From Phyto melanocephala (lineage: Eukaryota; Arthropoda; Insecta; Diptera; Rhinophoridae), in NCBI GenBank assembly GCA_941918925.1, contig OW799237.1, positions 11,885,201 through 11,949,200 on the forward strand: a DNA stretch of 64,000 bases, written 5' to 3'. Positions within the stretch are counted from its first letter, which is position 1. Each line of letters starts with the position of its first letter. The position numbers and the translations under genes are program-made. The notes below the pieces were generated by a model that made no database searches, was not told the DNA's origin, and saw only the letters and a list, made by a program, of their open reading frames with translations. This document shows positions 24,466 through 38,269 of this stretch, piece by piece.

Positions 24466-26540
24466 ATACCAACACAAAATAATCTCTCATTTACTCATAA
24501 AAGAATAGAATAATTAAATTGTTTTTTTGTTAAAAATAAATATAAAAAAATATTTTGAAAATAAAAAAAACGATATTTTCTTTAAAAATTTCCTTCGCTA
24601 TATAACACATTTTTAAAAGATGTTTTTCAACATACAAAAAATTGCAACAAAAGTGTTTACCAGATCGAAAAGGCAGATAATTATTTATTTTAAAAAATAT
24701 TTTTTGAGATTAAAATAATTGCAAGCAAAGTTTGTACCAGCTCTATTAGGCAGACATTTGTTGTTTATGCATAAACCTAATGTCAATCCAATACTAAGGT
24801 AAGCTATAGCTGATACTGCTGCCAGAGACAACTATATACCAACCAGCTCGTTAATTGATTCTAGCAACCACGTGATCTTAACGCACGTTAAATTCTTCTT
24901 GGCAAATAAATATTTTGACTAACAATTTTTTTAGCATGTTGCAAATTAATAGCAATTTTTTTTATAAGTCCCTTTAACTACAACTATAGTTCCTTCCGAC
25001 TAGAAATTATTTTTTTTAATCGAGTCAAAGGAACATTAAAACAATCATAAACTACTTTCTTTTAAACTTTATTCAATAATGAGGCTGTCTCGAACCTCTT
25101 ATTGATTGAAAGGGATACACAAATTGAGTCTTGCCCCTTCTAATAGACTTGACTATCAGCCTTCAGTTAACTTAAGGAACTTTTTTGTCGACTAGACGAA
25201 GTTCACTCAAATTCAGGCCTGTGGTTATTTAAAAAAAAATGTATTTAATCATAAAAAAAAATGTTTCTTATTTTTATTACTAAATATATATTTCTTTACG
25301 GTAAATTTTGAAATTTACATTGAAGACCAACAAAAGCCATCAACCATTAAGTTATGCAATTAATTAAAAATATACATATGCAGGATTATGAATAGAATGA
25401 AGACATTTCTTGCACTGAAACCAAATGATTATATATTTATAAAAATTTATCATATTTTTAAATAATAATATTTCTTCATTCACTCCCCTTTTTTTTTTGC
25501 AAAAAACATAAGCAATAAGCCAAATGACTTCGTAAGTTTATTTCCATTTATAATACTTTTCTTGTTTTTTTTTTGGGGGTGGTTTATTGCAACCAACCCC
25601 CTAAAAGTATAAAGCTAAAACCAGGCAATATGTAGAGGAAACAAAATAAACTTTTATTAATATGTTGCCATAAAGAGTAACACCCACACTTATGAAATAA
25701 TTTTCTATGGTAATATTTAACAGAACAGTGAAACTATAAAACCAAAACATTTGAAAAATAATAATGTTTTTACTGCTAGTCAAAATAATAAAAGACCACT
25801 TAAATACTATATACCACAAAGTGATTAAAAATGGATGTGTGTCAGGCAGGCAGGCAGGCAGGCAAAAAAAATCATTAAATACACACATACATACTCATTT
25901 TCAATCAAAAAAAATTGCTTAGATTTTGTAGGAACCGGAAACTGTGTTGGCTTTTGTTTCATTTTGACTCGTGTAGGTGTGAGTTTCAGTTTTAGGGGAA
26001 AAAAAATAAAACAAATTGATGTTCTGTTTTTTTTCTATTTTCTATTCTTCCTTTTATTTTTTACATTTCGAATTATTATTATTATTTGTGTTTTTCCTTC
26101 TTAATATATATATAAACCAAAAAAATTTTGCTAGCTGTTTTCCTTTTGTTTTGGACTTTTAGCACAACCCACTTTTTTTGTAATATTTGCATTTTATTTT
26201 AAATAAATAGTCATACATTATTCTCTTTATACATTTTCGTGAACTATGAAAAGCAGAAGGCATGTAAAGTGTGTTAAAAGGTTTTTAAAAATACTAAATA
26301 TTCTTAAGCAATCCTTATTTGAAATATCAGCTCTAGCAGTAAATAAAAACTAATTAGAATATGGACTTTCTTTCTTTATTCACTGGTATCTGGCAAGAAA
26401 TCGAACTATAATGAGACGCATTTGATATATTTAATATGGTGGGATTAGGAAAACACTTTTCTTGATAAGTAATTTTTATTTAATCTTACAGCTTTCGTAC
26501 AGGATATTATGCAAGCCATGTTTCTCTTCACGACTCTCTT
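24466..26540. other. No gene recognised; simple repeats only
   Basis: AT-rich, with a (GGCA)n tract at 25843-25864. The overlapping open frames near 25601-26104 are low-complexity. Confidence 0.55.
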
Positions 26541-26546
26541 TTATTT

Positions 26547-26583
<37 letters not shown>

Positions 26584-26584
26584 C

Positions 26585-26615
<31 letters not shown>

Positions 26616-26631
26616 TATATTTATTTATTAA
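26541..26631. repeat. (ATTT)n microsatellite
   Basis: About 21 ATTT units with a few substitutions. Confidence 0.95.
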
Positions 26632-26929
26632 TTAAAAAAAAAACGTTTGGCTTCCTAATACAACAGGACAACATGCGAACGAAATTTTCATTCTTACAAA
26701 TATATTGAAAACAACAACAAAAACTAAAAATTTGTTTTTGTTTTCAACGTATTTGTACGAATGAAAATTTCGGTTGGGTTTTTTTTTTTTTTTGACATCG
26801 TTAAATAGGCAGCATAGTTTTAATCCAAAAGCAGAGATGTACAAAAATAGAATTTCACATATTAAGGTAAACAAATTTAGTTAACAAAGTTGTGTGAAAA
26901 AAGTCACATTAATGTAAGTTTGATAGTAT

Positions 26930-28300
26930 TTGATAAGCGAATGCCTTAACCTATTTGCGTTGCTAGTAATAGTTTGCAAGTTTAAGGTAAGTTGACTCCA
27001 GAGACGGATAGTGTGTATGAAAAACTGTCTCTCAGAGGATGTATCACGATGCCTAATTTGTACGATGCTATTTCCTCTAGCTGATCTAGCAAATTTTAAA
27101 CGAACGTAAGAGTATTCTGGTTGTTTCGTAGTTATAATTATGTGCAGAAAAACAACATTTTTTTTATTTTACATAAATATCAAAACTAATTGTGTAAATA
27201 TGACAGGAGAACGGTAAAATATGATCAAATATTTTATTAAAGCCATAAATGTAACATATAACATTGTTGAATGGTGTTTTTAGTTTCTTAAAATCCTTCG
27301 AATTACAACCAGAAAAAATCTCACATGAATTTAAAAGAGTTGGTAACAAAAATGTCTTTTCTAGCAGCTGCCTTATTTTCTGAGCTGTGAAATACTGCGT
27401 GATCTATAGACTGCGTAGCACTCTGTAAACCCCGCCCTAAATGCTTGGTTTATAAGGTTTAACCAGGTCCGAGTACTGTTAAAAACCACACCAAGATTTT
27501 TGACCGAATTTACAATTTCAATTGTTGTACCACCAAAGAAAACGTTAAACTCGAAGTTAGATTTAATAGATTTTTTGTGAATTCCCAGCAAAAAAATCTA
27601 TGACAAAAAAGTGAATTTGCAGGGGTTCATCTGGTAACGAAGTGATTAAATTTAGGTATAAACAACAATAATTTTAACATTAGCGTGTCATTGAAGATCA
27701 TGTATTTACATTAATACTTTAATAAACAGCACTCTATTTTAACTAGTGCACAGAACTCATGCATAAATGGCGAAGAGCATCAGCTCTTTTATGAGTTAAT
27801 TTTGTTTGTTAACATGAATTGTATAAAAAATTCTGCATGATGTTGCACTCATTTTTAAGCACATCACTAATGTCAAATTACTTCGCATAAAGGGAGTAAT
27901 TTAGAATTATTACTTTTACACAATTAATTAAGAAGTTTTAAACTGTAATTCGCTTTCACTGCTTCCAACTATTTTTTGCTGGGTTATAATGCCTTTTGAC
28001 TTTTTATTGTTTAGGCACAATACATTTGCCGACGCCCAAAGAAAAACTTTCTTTAGGTCAGAATTTAGTTCTGACATTTTAGAGCAAATGGAAGCAGCAG
28101 TGCTTCTATGGTAAAGCTGAATATCATCTGCAGATATCTGGACACAGGAATGATCTAGTTGTATTGATATTTCATTGGCGTAAATGGAGTACAATAATGG
28201 TTTAAGTATGGAGCCTGGCGAAACACCTCTTGCAACCTGTAAAGGAATCGAAACAACTCCATTGCTTGATAATTGATATTTGTTAAATAATAGCCAGACT
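26930..28300 (-). pseudogene. Non-LTR retrotransposon RT, 3' part, frame-broken
   Basis: On the minus strand: WLLFNKYQLSSNGVVSIPLQ, VARGVSPGSILKPLLYSIYA (RT motif GVPQGSILGPLLF), SADDIQLYHRSTAAS (catalytic YADD-type motif, here SADD), SDLKKVFLWASANVLCLNNK (the 'WxxxNxLxLNxxKS' thumb), VKNLGVVFNSTRTW (xxLGVxxDxxLxW), then KIRQLLEKTFLLPTLLNSCE. A decayed C-terminus follows to about 26990. Frameshifts and stops make it inactive. The clade is not assigned. Confidence 0.8.
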
Positions 28301-31029
28301 TAAGAATTTTAAAAAAGTCCAGGCTTGCCTCCTATGATGGTGGTATTTCGCTTCATATTCATAAACTTAGTCAGAGTTATTCTTAAATATTAGTAATTTT
28401 TTTTATCTTGTTTTTGCTGTAACAGATTTTGCTTAAATAGACTAAAACAACGTCAAGTTAATTAAAACCACTTGAAAAATAACTCAATGTATCTAATAAA
28501 AAATTTTATAGACATTTCCAGATCAATTAGATTCTGCCCTCTAAAAATCCGGACATTGTTATAAAGCAGTTGTATTATACACAGGTAACAAACACTTGGA
28601 ATTTATAAAATAAATAATCTACTACCAACCTTAAAATTTTCTCTCTCCTTCGTTGTCAAAATTTTTTTTATATGTGTTTAACAATTTATTTGCTGGTTTA
28701 AAATAAATGTTTTAGCATTTTTCATTTGCATATCTTTTTTCCAGATTTTTCCTTTAACTTTATGTTATTGAAATATTTGTAAAACAAAACAAAAAGCTAG
28801 CAGAGCAAAATACCTTAACACCCCTTTAAATATTATCAGAAAAAAGGACTTGATAAATTACAAAACCTCTTTTATGTTTTCGGAAATAATAAATGTTATA
28901 AGAAATTTATGTAAAATAATTTTTAAAAATATTTTCCACCCACATTTAAATTGTGTAGGGAAAAAGGGAAAAAATGTCTTGGCTTTTAAATATATTTTAA
29001 AGTATTGCCAATTTTAAGGATATATTTGTAGACACTAATTTAAATAATGGCAAATTATTTGAGGCAGCATATTTAGTACCAAATGTTAATAGATATTTGT
29101 TTAGTAATCTGGTAAACACATAACTTTGAGAATACATTAAAATAGATTAAACAAATAAATAAAGCCCGATATGACGAAAAAGCGAGTTCTGTTAAAAACA
29201 AAACCATTAACACACCTCTAGAGTACGTAGGCATTTAGTCCTAAAATTTAAAAAAAAAGTTAAAACAAGCAGTTAAATTTATTAAATAAACTACGGAACT
29301 GTTGAAACCTCTAAAAGAAATAAGGCAAATATGTAAAAGGATGGTTCTCAAATTACAACCAATGTAGAAGCAGGCACAAATAAATTATAGAAAATTATTT
29401 AAATATTTTTTAAGTAATTTTTATTTTTATTTATTTTTATTTAAATATTTTTTAAATAATTTTTATAAGAAATTTTATATTCATTATTAAAACAATTAGC
29501 TATTACAGTTGTTGTACATAAACAGTTATAATTGCATATGTGAAAAAATAGGTGTGTTCGCGCTTGTATATAAATGTAAATATTACGAGTAATAATATAA
29601 TATTAAAAATTATAACGAAATTTGTATACGAAAAAAAAAACACAATTTCGATTCATATTTTATTCAAAATATATGCATGAGTGCTTATGTTTTTCTTTTT
29701 TAACTCTATAAATATTAACACACACACATATATCAACTATTAACACACACAAACACCTGTCTGAACTCGTACACATGTCTGCAACTAATTGATTATATTT
29801 ACAGCTGTTATGTATGCATGTGTTCAAATAGAATAAAAACAACTTGAAATTATTATTGCATGTTTATAGATTTTTTGTACGATTTGTTTTAAATTTATGT
29901 TGTATTAACTTTCTTTTTAATAGCGTAGTTTTCAACATACATGTGGACGCGACCATGTGGAAAATTTCTCTTGGTTTACAAACATATGAAATATTTATTC
30001 AAGGCATAAAAATCCTGCATATAAATGAAAAAGAACAACAAAAACTTAAAACTAATTTGGAAATAAAAGCTAAGAATATCTTTTTTTCTATTTTTATTTT
30101 AAAATTCCAACTGCGTGTTTTAACTGCTAATAAATATTAATTTAAATGTGAATAATTTTAAAATTTTTATTGTGTGTTTCTTTAAGGACTTCCTTATCTT
30201 ATGGTATAGATATCACTTACATGGTATTGATTTAATCATTTTATATACGTATTCTTTTCTAAGTTTATTAAAAAAATAATAACAAATGTTCACATAATTA
30301 CAGACAATACAACAAACCAAAAATTATAGCTTATTTATCTTAAAGGGTGGCAGAATGCGATTAAATAAAACAAGTTGTGTGTGAGGTAGAAATGAAAAAT
30401 TGGAAAGGCTCCTGCATGACATTATGTATGTAAATATGTTATCATTTCGATGATCGGAACTGGTTTGCGCAATGTCACAACGTAAGAGTGAAATTTTAAT
30501 GACTTTGATTCACTGTTCCAACTGAGTATCCTATATTGACAATATCGTTTTCAGTGGCAGTCGACTATATAGAGCTTGATTGCTACTCAAAAATACACTC
30601 ACACTAAGATATCTGAGTTCAATTAAAAATATAAAAAATGTGCGTAAGAGTTGCACCTCCAGATTGTGCAATATATACTGCAGTAAGGATTGCTAAAATC
30701 CCGAAATCTTACAAAGGCATAACAAGTGCTTAATTCATTCAAAAAATAATCATTTACACTTAAAAAAGATTTTAAAAAAATCTGTGTCTTAACATTAAAC
30801 ACGTTTTTACTTTATACAATATTTTTCTCGATCTCGTAAGGTATATATTTTCTAAGATCCTAAGACTAGGGGACTTAATTAAGCAATGTCATTAACAGGA
30901 ACTGCTGACTTGTCGCTATAAACCAATGACTTAAGCAGCCCCTTGAAAAGTAATCTAAGAGCGGTATTTTGCACAAATAGGAGGGCCAGTAAACAGGACT
31001 ACTTCGTTAAATAAATCTAATAAAAAAAG
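28301..31029. other. No gene recognised
   Basis: AT-rich DNA. A patch at 30870-31010 of more balanced composition (LRAVFCTNRRASKQDYFVK in one plus frame) may be old repeat sequence, but I cannot name it. Confidence 0.5.
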
Positions 31030-31600
31030 TTATAAATAGACAATAGAAATCATTTGATTGTTAAGCACGCTGCATAGCAAGTTGCGCCATCTTGTAGGAA
31101 ACAAATGTCGTTAATGTTAAGCTGTTTAAGTTTTAAAAACAAAAATTTTCTCAGCATGGTTTAATAGAGCTCGCCATTCACCCTAACGGCAGCTACTTTC
31201 TCATTTCGAAAGATATCAGGACCAATAAAACTGCCGGCATGTAAACCGCACCAAAAAATCCATTTTAGTTGCTGTAATTGTGTTTCATTAACATCTTGAA
31301 GATTGTCCTCGCTGCAAATATAACAATTTTGCTTGATGACGTAGACATTTAATTGCATGTATGAGCTTCATCACAAAACACATAGAATGGACGACGTGTT
31401 TTCTGTCCTGCGCGAACAGATCTATTTTGTTTAAATGTAAGTCCCAAAATTTTGAAATTCTCGATGACTTGTATATTTTATTGAACAGAAATTTCAAAGT
31501 TTAACATTGTCAATTATCAAGCCATATTTATCGATATTGGAGGTTTTCTTGAAGCCTAAGAAAACTTCCCTTACTACCGCATTCGTACTAATTTTTTATA
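31030..31600 (-). pseudogene. Tc1/mariner-type transposase fragment
   Basis: On the minus strand, in order: FYVF.DEAHTCN (first catalytic Asp, family form FSDEAHFxLxGYVNKQN), VYVIKQNCYICSEDN, QQLKWIFWCGLHAGSFIGPD (family VTVWCGxxAGGIIGPYFF), VNGELY, and after a shift LKQLNINDICFLQDGATCYA with the second Asp. The third acidic position and both TIRs are not found. Confidence 0.75.
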
Positions 31601-31799
31601 ATTTATAGAAAGTAAATGACAAAACTTTAATATAAGACCTTGATATATTTAAAAATAATTATTCATGTTTGGAAAGGAGTTTTAGTACAAAATTAATTTA
31701 AAAAAAGTATATAAAGGTCATTAACGTGGGCGTTTAGAAACACCCAGATACCGCTGGAGCACATCAAAATGCTGAAAGTGACCAAGAGGCTACATCACA

Positions 31800-32395
31800 C
31801 GCTTATATTGGATGGATTCAAACATATTCAAGATATTACTGATGACTGTTTTCAGAACGGAAGAGCAGGGGCTGGATTTCATTTAATTGAGTTGCACTTG
31901 TTCTATTTCTTGAGTCTGGGATAGTACGTGTCTATATACGAGGCAGATATGCTAGAAGTGCTACACATATTGGACCACCAGCATCAATGCGCTTGATAAC
32001 CAGTTCATTATTAGGATCTTATAATGGGTGAAATCACCAAACCTGAAAAAGTAAATGGAGACAACCATGTGTACACAGACACATGGTGCTCAGAGAGCCC
32101 TTTAGCAGGAAAGCAGTTAAGGTACTTGGATATGGTTGAAGGTCCCTGGGCTGAATGACTGATCTGGCCACAGGGCATGGTTATTTCAAATGTCATCTGC
32201 ACAAGATTAATGTTGAGGAGGATGTTGTTTGTAGAATATGTGTTGAGACTGCTAAGACGGCTGCGCATAAAGTATGCGAGTTTTCAGCGTGGGATATGTT
32301 CTTGTAATCACTGAGGAATGAAGGAGGTAGAAAAAGGACCGGTATATGGAAGATGTCTGCTTCAATACCTCCCGTATATGTATAAGGCTAAAAAA
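31800..32395 (+). pseudogene. Non-LTR retrotransposon RNase H and C-terminal zinc knuckle, broken
   Basis: Plus-strand frames give TDDCFQNGRAGAGFHLIEL (RNase H start, family TDGSxxxGxxGAGV) and SIYEADMLEVL (family xxQAExxAI). After a gap, LATGHGYFKCHLHKINVEED and CRICVETAKTAAHKVCEF follow, the C-x2-C-x8-H-x2-C tail of R1/Jockey-like polyproteins. The sequence after it (32310-32395) recurs at 8870-8965. Minus-strand frames here are shadows. Confidence 0.55.
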
Positions 32396-34029
32396 ATTGT
32401 CTTGCTGCAGGCTCTTCTTAAGAAGCATGACCTTTAAAATATACAAAACCTTCTATAATCGTATGTAAAAAATCAAGAGGAGGTAGTATTATTTTAGCTT
32501 ACAATGACATGCCTATTTATGTTAAATTAATAATAATTAAAAAATATAGGAAAACCTTTCTTATAAGTTATTTAATTAAGAGTTTTTTATTTTCTTCCAG
32601 ATATACACCCTTTATGCATTTAATTTTCTTAAAAGCCTGATAAATGTTTTTTTAAGGAAAGAAATAAATAACATACACTCCTCTTTTGCAAATCTTAGTA
32701 TTAATTAGAATTGTAAAAATTACAACAACAACAACTGCAACAAAATAATAAAAATAATAACTCTTGAGAAGATGTTGAAACATTAAACGAACCAAAAAAA
32801 TTCTCCTTCATCTTAATACTCGTACAAAGTTGTAAAAGTTACAATTTAAATTAAAATGAAACAATTAATCAACATAAAATGTATACAATAATATACAACA
32901 CCAATACACACACAGCCAAACACTTATACTTGTTTCCGAAGACAACATACATAGCCTTACACATATACATACATATATTCGTACAAACATGAAGATACAT
33001 ATTTAGAAGAACTGTTACAATAAACTTAAATTGTAAAAACTACTTTAATACACAACTACAAACAGAAAACATCACTTACACACTAGTGACTTAAAATAAT
33101 AAGAACAACTTAGAGCCAAAGAGTTACAGAGAAGATGAAAAACGTCAGTAAGTTAGCGCTGTGTAGAGAGGAAAACAAAATTACACCACCACATGTCTGC
33201 AGTTAACAGTTTAAAAAAATGAATTTAAAAGAAGCAACACAAAACAAAAGGACATAAAAGCAGACTGCTTGCTGTCGGTATGCGTATAACGGACAGGGAT
33301 TTATTTAAAGTCGTCTATTTTAACTTAATAAAATACCATGACATGACACTAAAATATAAAAAAAAAATTATATATAAACAAACTATCACACACATGTTAA
33401 AGTGCATTTATATGAAATCTTACATGTAGATGTTTGTATTCCTGATTACATGTAACGTAATGTTAACTTAAGTTTATCTTAAGTCATTCTCTACCACGAA
33501 AACAACATAAAAAGACAGTTTAATGCCTTGAAATACACATTCAAAAAGGTAGATTTTCTTATTTTATTTAACATCTTGAGCAAAAAGAATTATAAATGTT
33601 ACTTTTGTAGTTGTTGCTGTTGTTTTGTAAATACATCTGTATGTACGTTGATAAATAGATTTTAACAAAATTAAAATGTGCATCAAGGCGTATGAGTGAC
33701 AAAAAATTCTTATTTGTAAGATTTAAACATAGTAATTTACACCAACTAGACTACTTCAGGGGCTTAACTTTATTTCTTTCTTTTTCGTAACTTCAGGGGT
33801 TGTTTTGATTTACACTTAAGTTAACTAGTATGCAAGCAAACATATTTATCTTAATATTCTTAACAAGTTTACGCAAATAATGGCAGGAAAGTTAAAGGAA
33901 AAAATGTAATCAAGAAAATTACACACAAAAATTTAGCAAATATTATCTTAATAACCAAAATATTTACAAGAATCGAAAATATTGAAAAAAAATATATTTT
34001 CAAATATATATTTTAAGTTAATCTTAAGT
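32396..34029. other. No gene recognised
   Basis: AT-rich spacer with ACACACA/ATACATAC stretches. Confidence 0.55.
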
Positions 34030-34030
34030 A

Positions 34031-34062
34031 AGAGTGTCTCAGTGAAAATAACTTTTTTACAA
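34031..34062 (+). repeat. Orphan mariner-type terminal repeat
   Basis: AGAGTGTCTCAGTGAAAATA and the ACTTTTTTAC after it resemble the reverse-complemented right end at 39215-39247 (GGTGTCTCAGTAAAAATTCA). No transposase follows. Confidence 0.35.
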
Positions 34063-34201
34063 GAACACTTTTTTGTTCAAACAGTTATAATTTTTGTATC
34101 AGATTGTAGAGATTGGAAACACTGGATGCTTAACTAGAAGTGGCTACTCTTTTTAGCACCTCTGTATGTTTCAACAAGGACGAGTATTGATATAGTTGTA
34201 A

Positions 34202-34557
34202 CCAAGGCATATTCATACAGGTATATGCAATGGCGAATTAATACAACAAAGCAACTTTTAAGGCCAATTCGTATATCAGGGATGGAAAAGTTGTTATGTT
34301 AGGTTTAATTTAATAAAATTTAATTAAAAAAGGAATATATATTTGTGAAACACATTAAAAATTATGCAGAAGCAACAAATATACACACATTTGGTAAAAT
34401 TCTTATCAAAAAAATACACTTAAGTTAATTGTTTAATAACGAAGGCAAAATCACATTTTCCTTCCCTGCATTATTAAAAAAAATCAAGGCAAATTCAACC
34501 AATTTTGACAAAAATTTCAGCTGGGCTGATAATTTCACCTGTATGAATTCGCCTTGG
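34202..34557. mobile_element. MITE with 21-bp TIRs and TTGTAA flanks
   Basis: The left end CCAAGGCATATTCATACAGG and right end CCTGTATGAATTCGCCTTGG are inverted repeats. TTGTAA flanks the element on both sides (34196-34201 and 34558-34563). 356 bp, non-coding. Superfamily not assigned. Confidence 0.75.
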
Positions 34558-34684
34558 TTGTAACAAACGAAATGCCTTCGGACGAATTGTGACGAAGCAA
34601 TGAAAATTTTTAAAACGAGAGGCAGAATATATGTGGTCGACGAAGCACAAAAGCGTTACTTTAACTTAAGACAACAAATGTTTA

Positions 34685-34894
34685 GGTTAGGTTAGGTAGA
34701 ACAGGCAGCTGTTGTGCAGCTCACTTGGGTCTATTTTATTGATCCCATTTTGATACCTGAATTGAAAAGTAAGAATAGAATAGAAAAGAGAGAAGAGAAG
34801 CAGACAACACCAGAGTCTGTGGCGGGAATCGAACCCGCAACCCCCAAACTAGCAGACCAGCACACTACTGACTAGTCCACTGGGTCGCCCCAAT
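34685..34894 (-). mobile_element. tRNA-derived SINE, full-length copy with 9-bp TSD
   Basis: On the minus strand it starts GGGGCGACCCAGTGGACTAG (tRNA-like head with A-box region), has the B box GGTTCGATTCC, then a short pyrimidine-rich body. It ends in a tandem CCTAA/ACCTA-type tail. AAATGTTTA lies on both sides (34676-34684 and 34895-34903). The tRNA-like part is a SINE head, not a tRNA gene: the body is fused to it and copies exist at 24300 and 45511. Confidence 0.88.
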
Positions 34895-34903
34895 AAATGT
34901 TTA

Positions 34904-36654
34904 ATTCACTAAATTAAACTAAACGTGTGTCTGATTTTATAAAGCTACATGTTCGATAAAGCTTGATAACAATACCCGTCAAATAGTTCCTATGGCTCTG
35001 GTGACGTCTGTAATAAATTTCTTAATTTTTTTTTTTTAATTTTATGATCAGGATTCATATTTTTCCTGCTTTGACTTTCGTTTAGAATACACGTTTGATG
35101 TGTGATAAACTTAGCAACCTTCAAATAGCCAACACTTCCAATCGTTTACTTAGCAATTGTCTTGCAAAAATATTTTCAGTATTTTACTTTAATATTAAAA
35201 ATTAAATACAAAACTTGTTTTTATTTACTGCATAATTAATTATTCATATTTGAGTTATTCTTAATACCAGACAATAAATAACACCATCAAAAATCCTTTT
35301 ACTTATTTCTTCTGTCATTCATAAATATTTTATTCATTTCGTTTGTATTCTTAACTGACTCTGCAACATTTAAAGCTGTTACTTGTCTCAAAGCTAGTTA
35401 CTGGGCTTAGCCAGAATCGTATAAAATTTAAAAAAAAAACTGTTTTATCTTGGTTCTCTCTTTTTTTTTTGGATTGTTATAAATTCCTTTTTACTATTTG
35501 CATTTATGAATATTTATGCAAATGTGTTAATGGATCGGCCATAATGAAAACCAATACTCACACACACATACACACTTTCATACACTCACTCACTCACTCA
35601 CTTATATAATTACAGCAAACACACCTCTGAGTGTAAGCATGCAAGCTGGCGTTTGTATTTGTGTGCGAACACAAAATTTACATGTTTTTTGTTGAGGGTA
35701 AATTAAGTCATAAGGTGCTGTGTGACAAACCTTTTAAAACACACTTGGGACAATAGACAATTACATATGTATATTACTCGTTTGATACAAAAGGGTAATG
35801 CAAATGGGTGGTGGTGTTTTTTTTTTTTTGTTCTTTAAAAAAGTTAATTTATTACAAAAAAATAAAAATCGCAAAATTTCACTTTATGTTAATAATTTCT
35901 ACTACAGGGGAGTTTTTTTAACTTTTAAGAAACTATGTTTTAACATATTTTATGCAACTTGATTTTTGGGATAATAATATTTTTAATACTTTTGTAGACC
36001 AGTTGAACTTCCAATGTATTGGTCTTGAGGACACTGTTTAAGGATTTTTAGTGATTAAGTCCAGTGTTTTCAGCTTAGCACTTAGATTAGCGTTTAGCTT
36101 AGTGTTACTAAACTATGTTTATTTTGGATAGTCGATATATAAATCATATCTTAATAGGGCTGTCACCACAAATGCTCTTCCATCTGGATGAAAGTGTGGG
36201 AAAGTTATTTTTAAGGAAAATAGGGCAGTCACAATTTGTTCTTACTTCTCTTATATAAACAAATTTCCAAACACACTTTCAATAACAATCTACTAACAGA
36301 CAGACTTTAGCATATCTACTTACTCTTTAGCCTCAGCTGAAGTTAATGAAAAGAACCGTAGTAATTTAGATGGGAATAAGCAAACTTTCTTGATTTAACT
36401 GGACCAGTCAAAGGATTCTGATACTGTTGAACACCATTGGATCAATTCTCGCTCTGTGAAACTGTGAAATGGAAACTTTTTGTGTGTCATATCATATGGT
36501 GTCCCAAAACTTTTACTATACAAAAACTTTTCATATAACAGTTTCGCAAAACATAAATTGGGGCCCCACTACTAACTTGTTTTAACGATAATCGTATTGT
36601 CAAAAAAAAAAAACAACACCACAGATGTTGATTAAGAAACTATCAAACGGTCTG
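34904..36654. other. No gene recognised
   Basis: AT-rich. A small (ACTC)n run at 35583-35602 and a CATACACACTTTCATACACTC stretch. Confidence 0.55.
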
Positions 36655-36960
36655 AAAAGGCGAAGTGGTCTAGGTTTTTTCATCATATCTTGGTTGTTTA
36701 TAGATTTTTCTGATTTTCAATACCGATCTGTTCCCAAACATTTCTGATATTTTGGTACCTTACAGGGGCCTTGAAAATGTCTGGGGCTTTTAAAAGTTGT
36801 ATAGGTTAAAGCACACGGACAGACGGACAGTGCTTTATTGACTCCCCTATTCATAAGCTTTCAGAAAATATATACTTTATGGGGTCGGAAATAAAAATTG
36901 TAGAAATTTCACACGGAATGACAAACCTATATATTTACCATTTCACTCACTGTCATTCAC
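36655..36960 (+). mobile_element. Helentron-like (DINE-1-type) 3' fragment
   Basis: Matches 44130-44460: GGTTGTTTATAGATTTTTCTG, ACCGATCTGTTCCC, a short CACGGACAGACGGACAG block, CCCTATTCATAAGCTTTCAG and GGAATGACAAACCTATATAT. The terminal hairpin is eroded and the 5' end is missing. Confidence 0.7.
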
Positions 36961-38269
36961 TTTGTCATTAAGAAATAATAGCCTCCAAACTTTTATATTT
37001 CTAAAAAGTGCTTCTTTAATCGGTTTAATATATCAGCAATTTACCTTTAGAACTAGCATCCCTGTAATATACAACTCAACAACAATGCAATACTACTCAA
37101 ACAAATTTAATTTAATTACTTATGACCAAAACGTTAAGGATCTATAAATAAGTTTGATTTTAAGTTTATTTAAAAAAAATTTTATAAAACTTTACATAAT
37201 AACTTTTGTTATTCTAACGCTGTAATCAATAAGATCTTGTTGTATTGAAAAGCACATAATTATTACCTCTTACTGGGAATACCCTTTAGCATATTTACTC
37301 TTTACTACACTATTTTACTTCTATTTAACTGCTTGTTTGCTCATGTGTGCTTCGGTACAGAAATGGACTTGTAAATGCTTATGCTCTGCTTTTACAGTAC
37401 CCAAATGTTGGCAAACATATTTGTACAGGTTCAATTGAGCCGTTACAGACGTTAGTCCTTTTTTGCAATCTCCCAACCTCATACTTTTCAGACAACTTTT
37501 TCAATTTACATATGCATATTTATAATGTTTTACACCTCTCCTATTTTACCTACGAACATACAATCGCACATCAATAAGTACGATATACATACATATGTAT
37601 GTAGATCATGTATGTTTGTGACTTTCAGAATTCATTATTTGTGTGAGTTATTTTATCATCATCTGTGTTTTGGTGTAAAAATTTCCAGCAGACAAAGAGA
37701 ATTTTAAATTAATCAAAAATTTTTTTTTAAGTGTGTCTATCTATATCTTTTGAAACTTTATATTTTATTGATAAAAAGGAGAGTGTGTTTTTGTGTTTTT
37801 AATTTGAAACCAAAAAGGGGAAAGAGCATGTGGATTAAGTCCGTGTAACTGTTGGCAACAAATCTGTTTGTTAATATTTGTTAGGTAAAGTATCATGCTT
37901 TATATCTCCATGGATTGACAGTTAATATCTGTATTCATTTAAACTGGATTTTTTTAAATTTATATAAAGAATAACTGTAGATTACACTCAAATGATTATT
38001 TATTCAATAAACACCTACAAATATAAATAAAGACCACAAATTTGTTTTAACTGAAAGAATAAACAGGGTAATGGTAAGAGATACAAGATCTTTTTAGTAT
38101 AGTTATTCTATTATTAATAATAATTAAGTAAGTACCTTTAAAGTATTTTCTAGGATGCACTTTTAATACATGGTGTAATTTTATTTTTGTTAAAGCGACA
38201 ACTTTAAAATTTAGCAGTTGTCAGATATACTTATTACGATTGTTAAAAACGGAGCACTTTATAAAAGAA

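Noticed and set aside
34790..34890. tRNA gene (perfect B box, A-box-like sequence)
   Set aside because: No full cloverleaf, the unit continues into a shared 200-bp body with target duplications, and it occurs three times: a SINE head.
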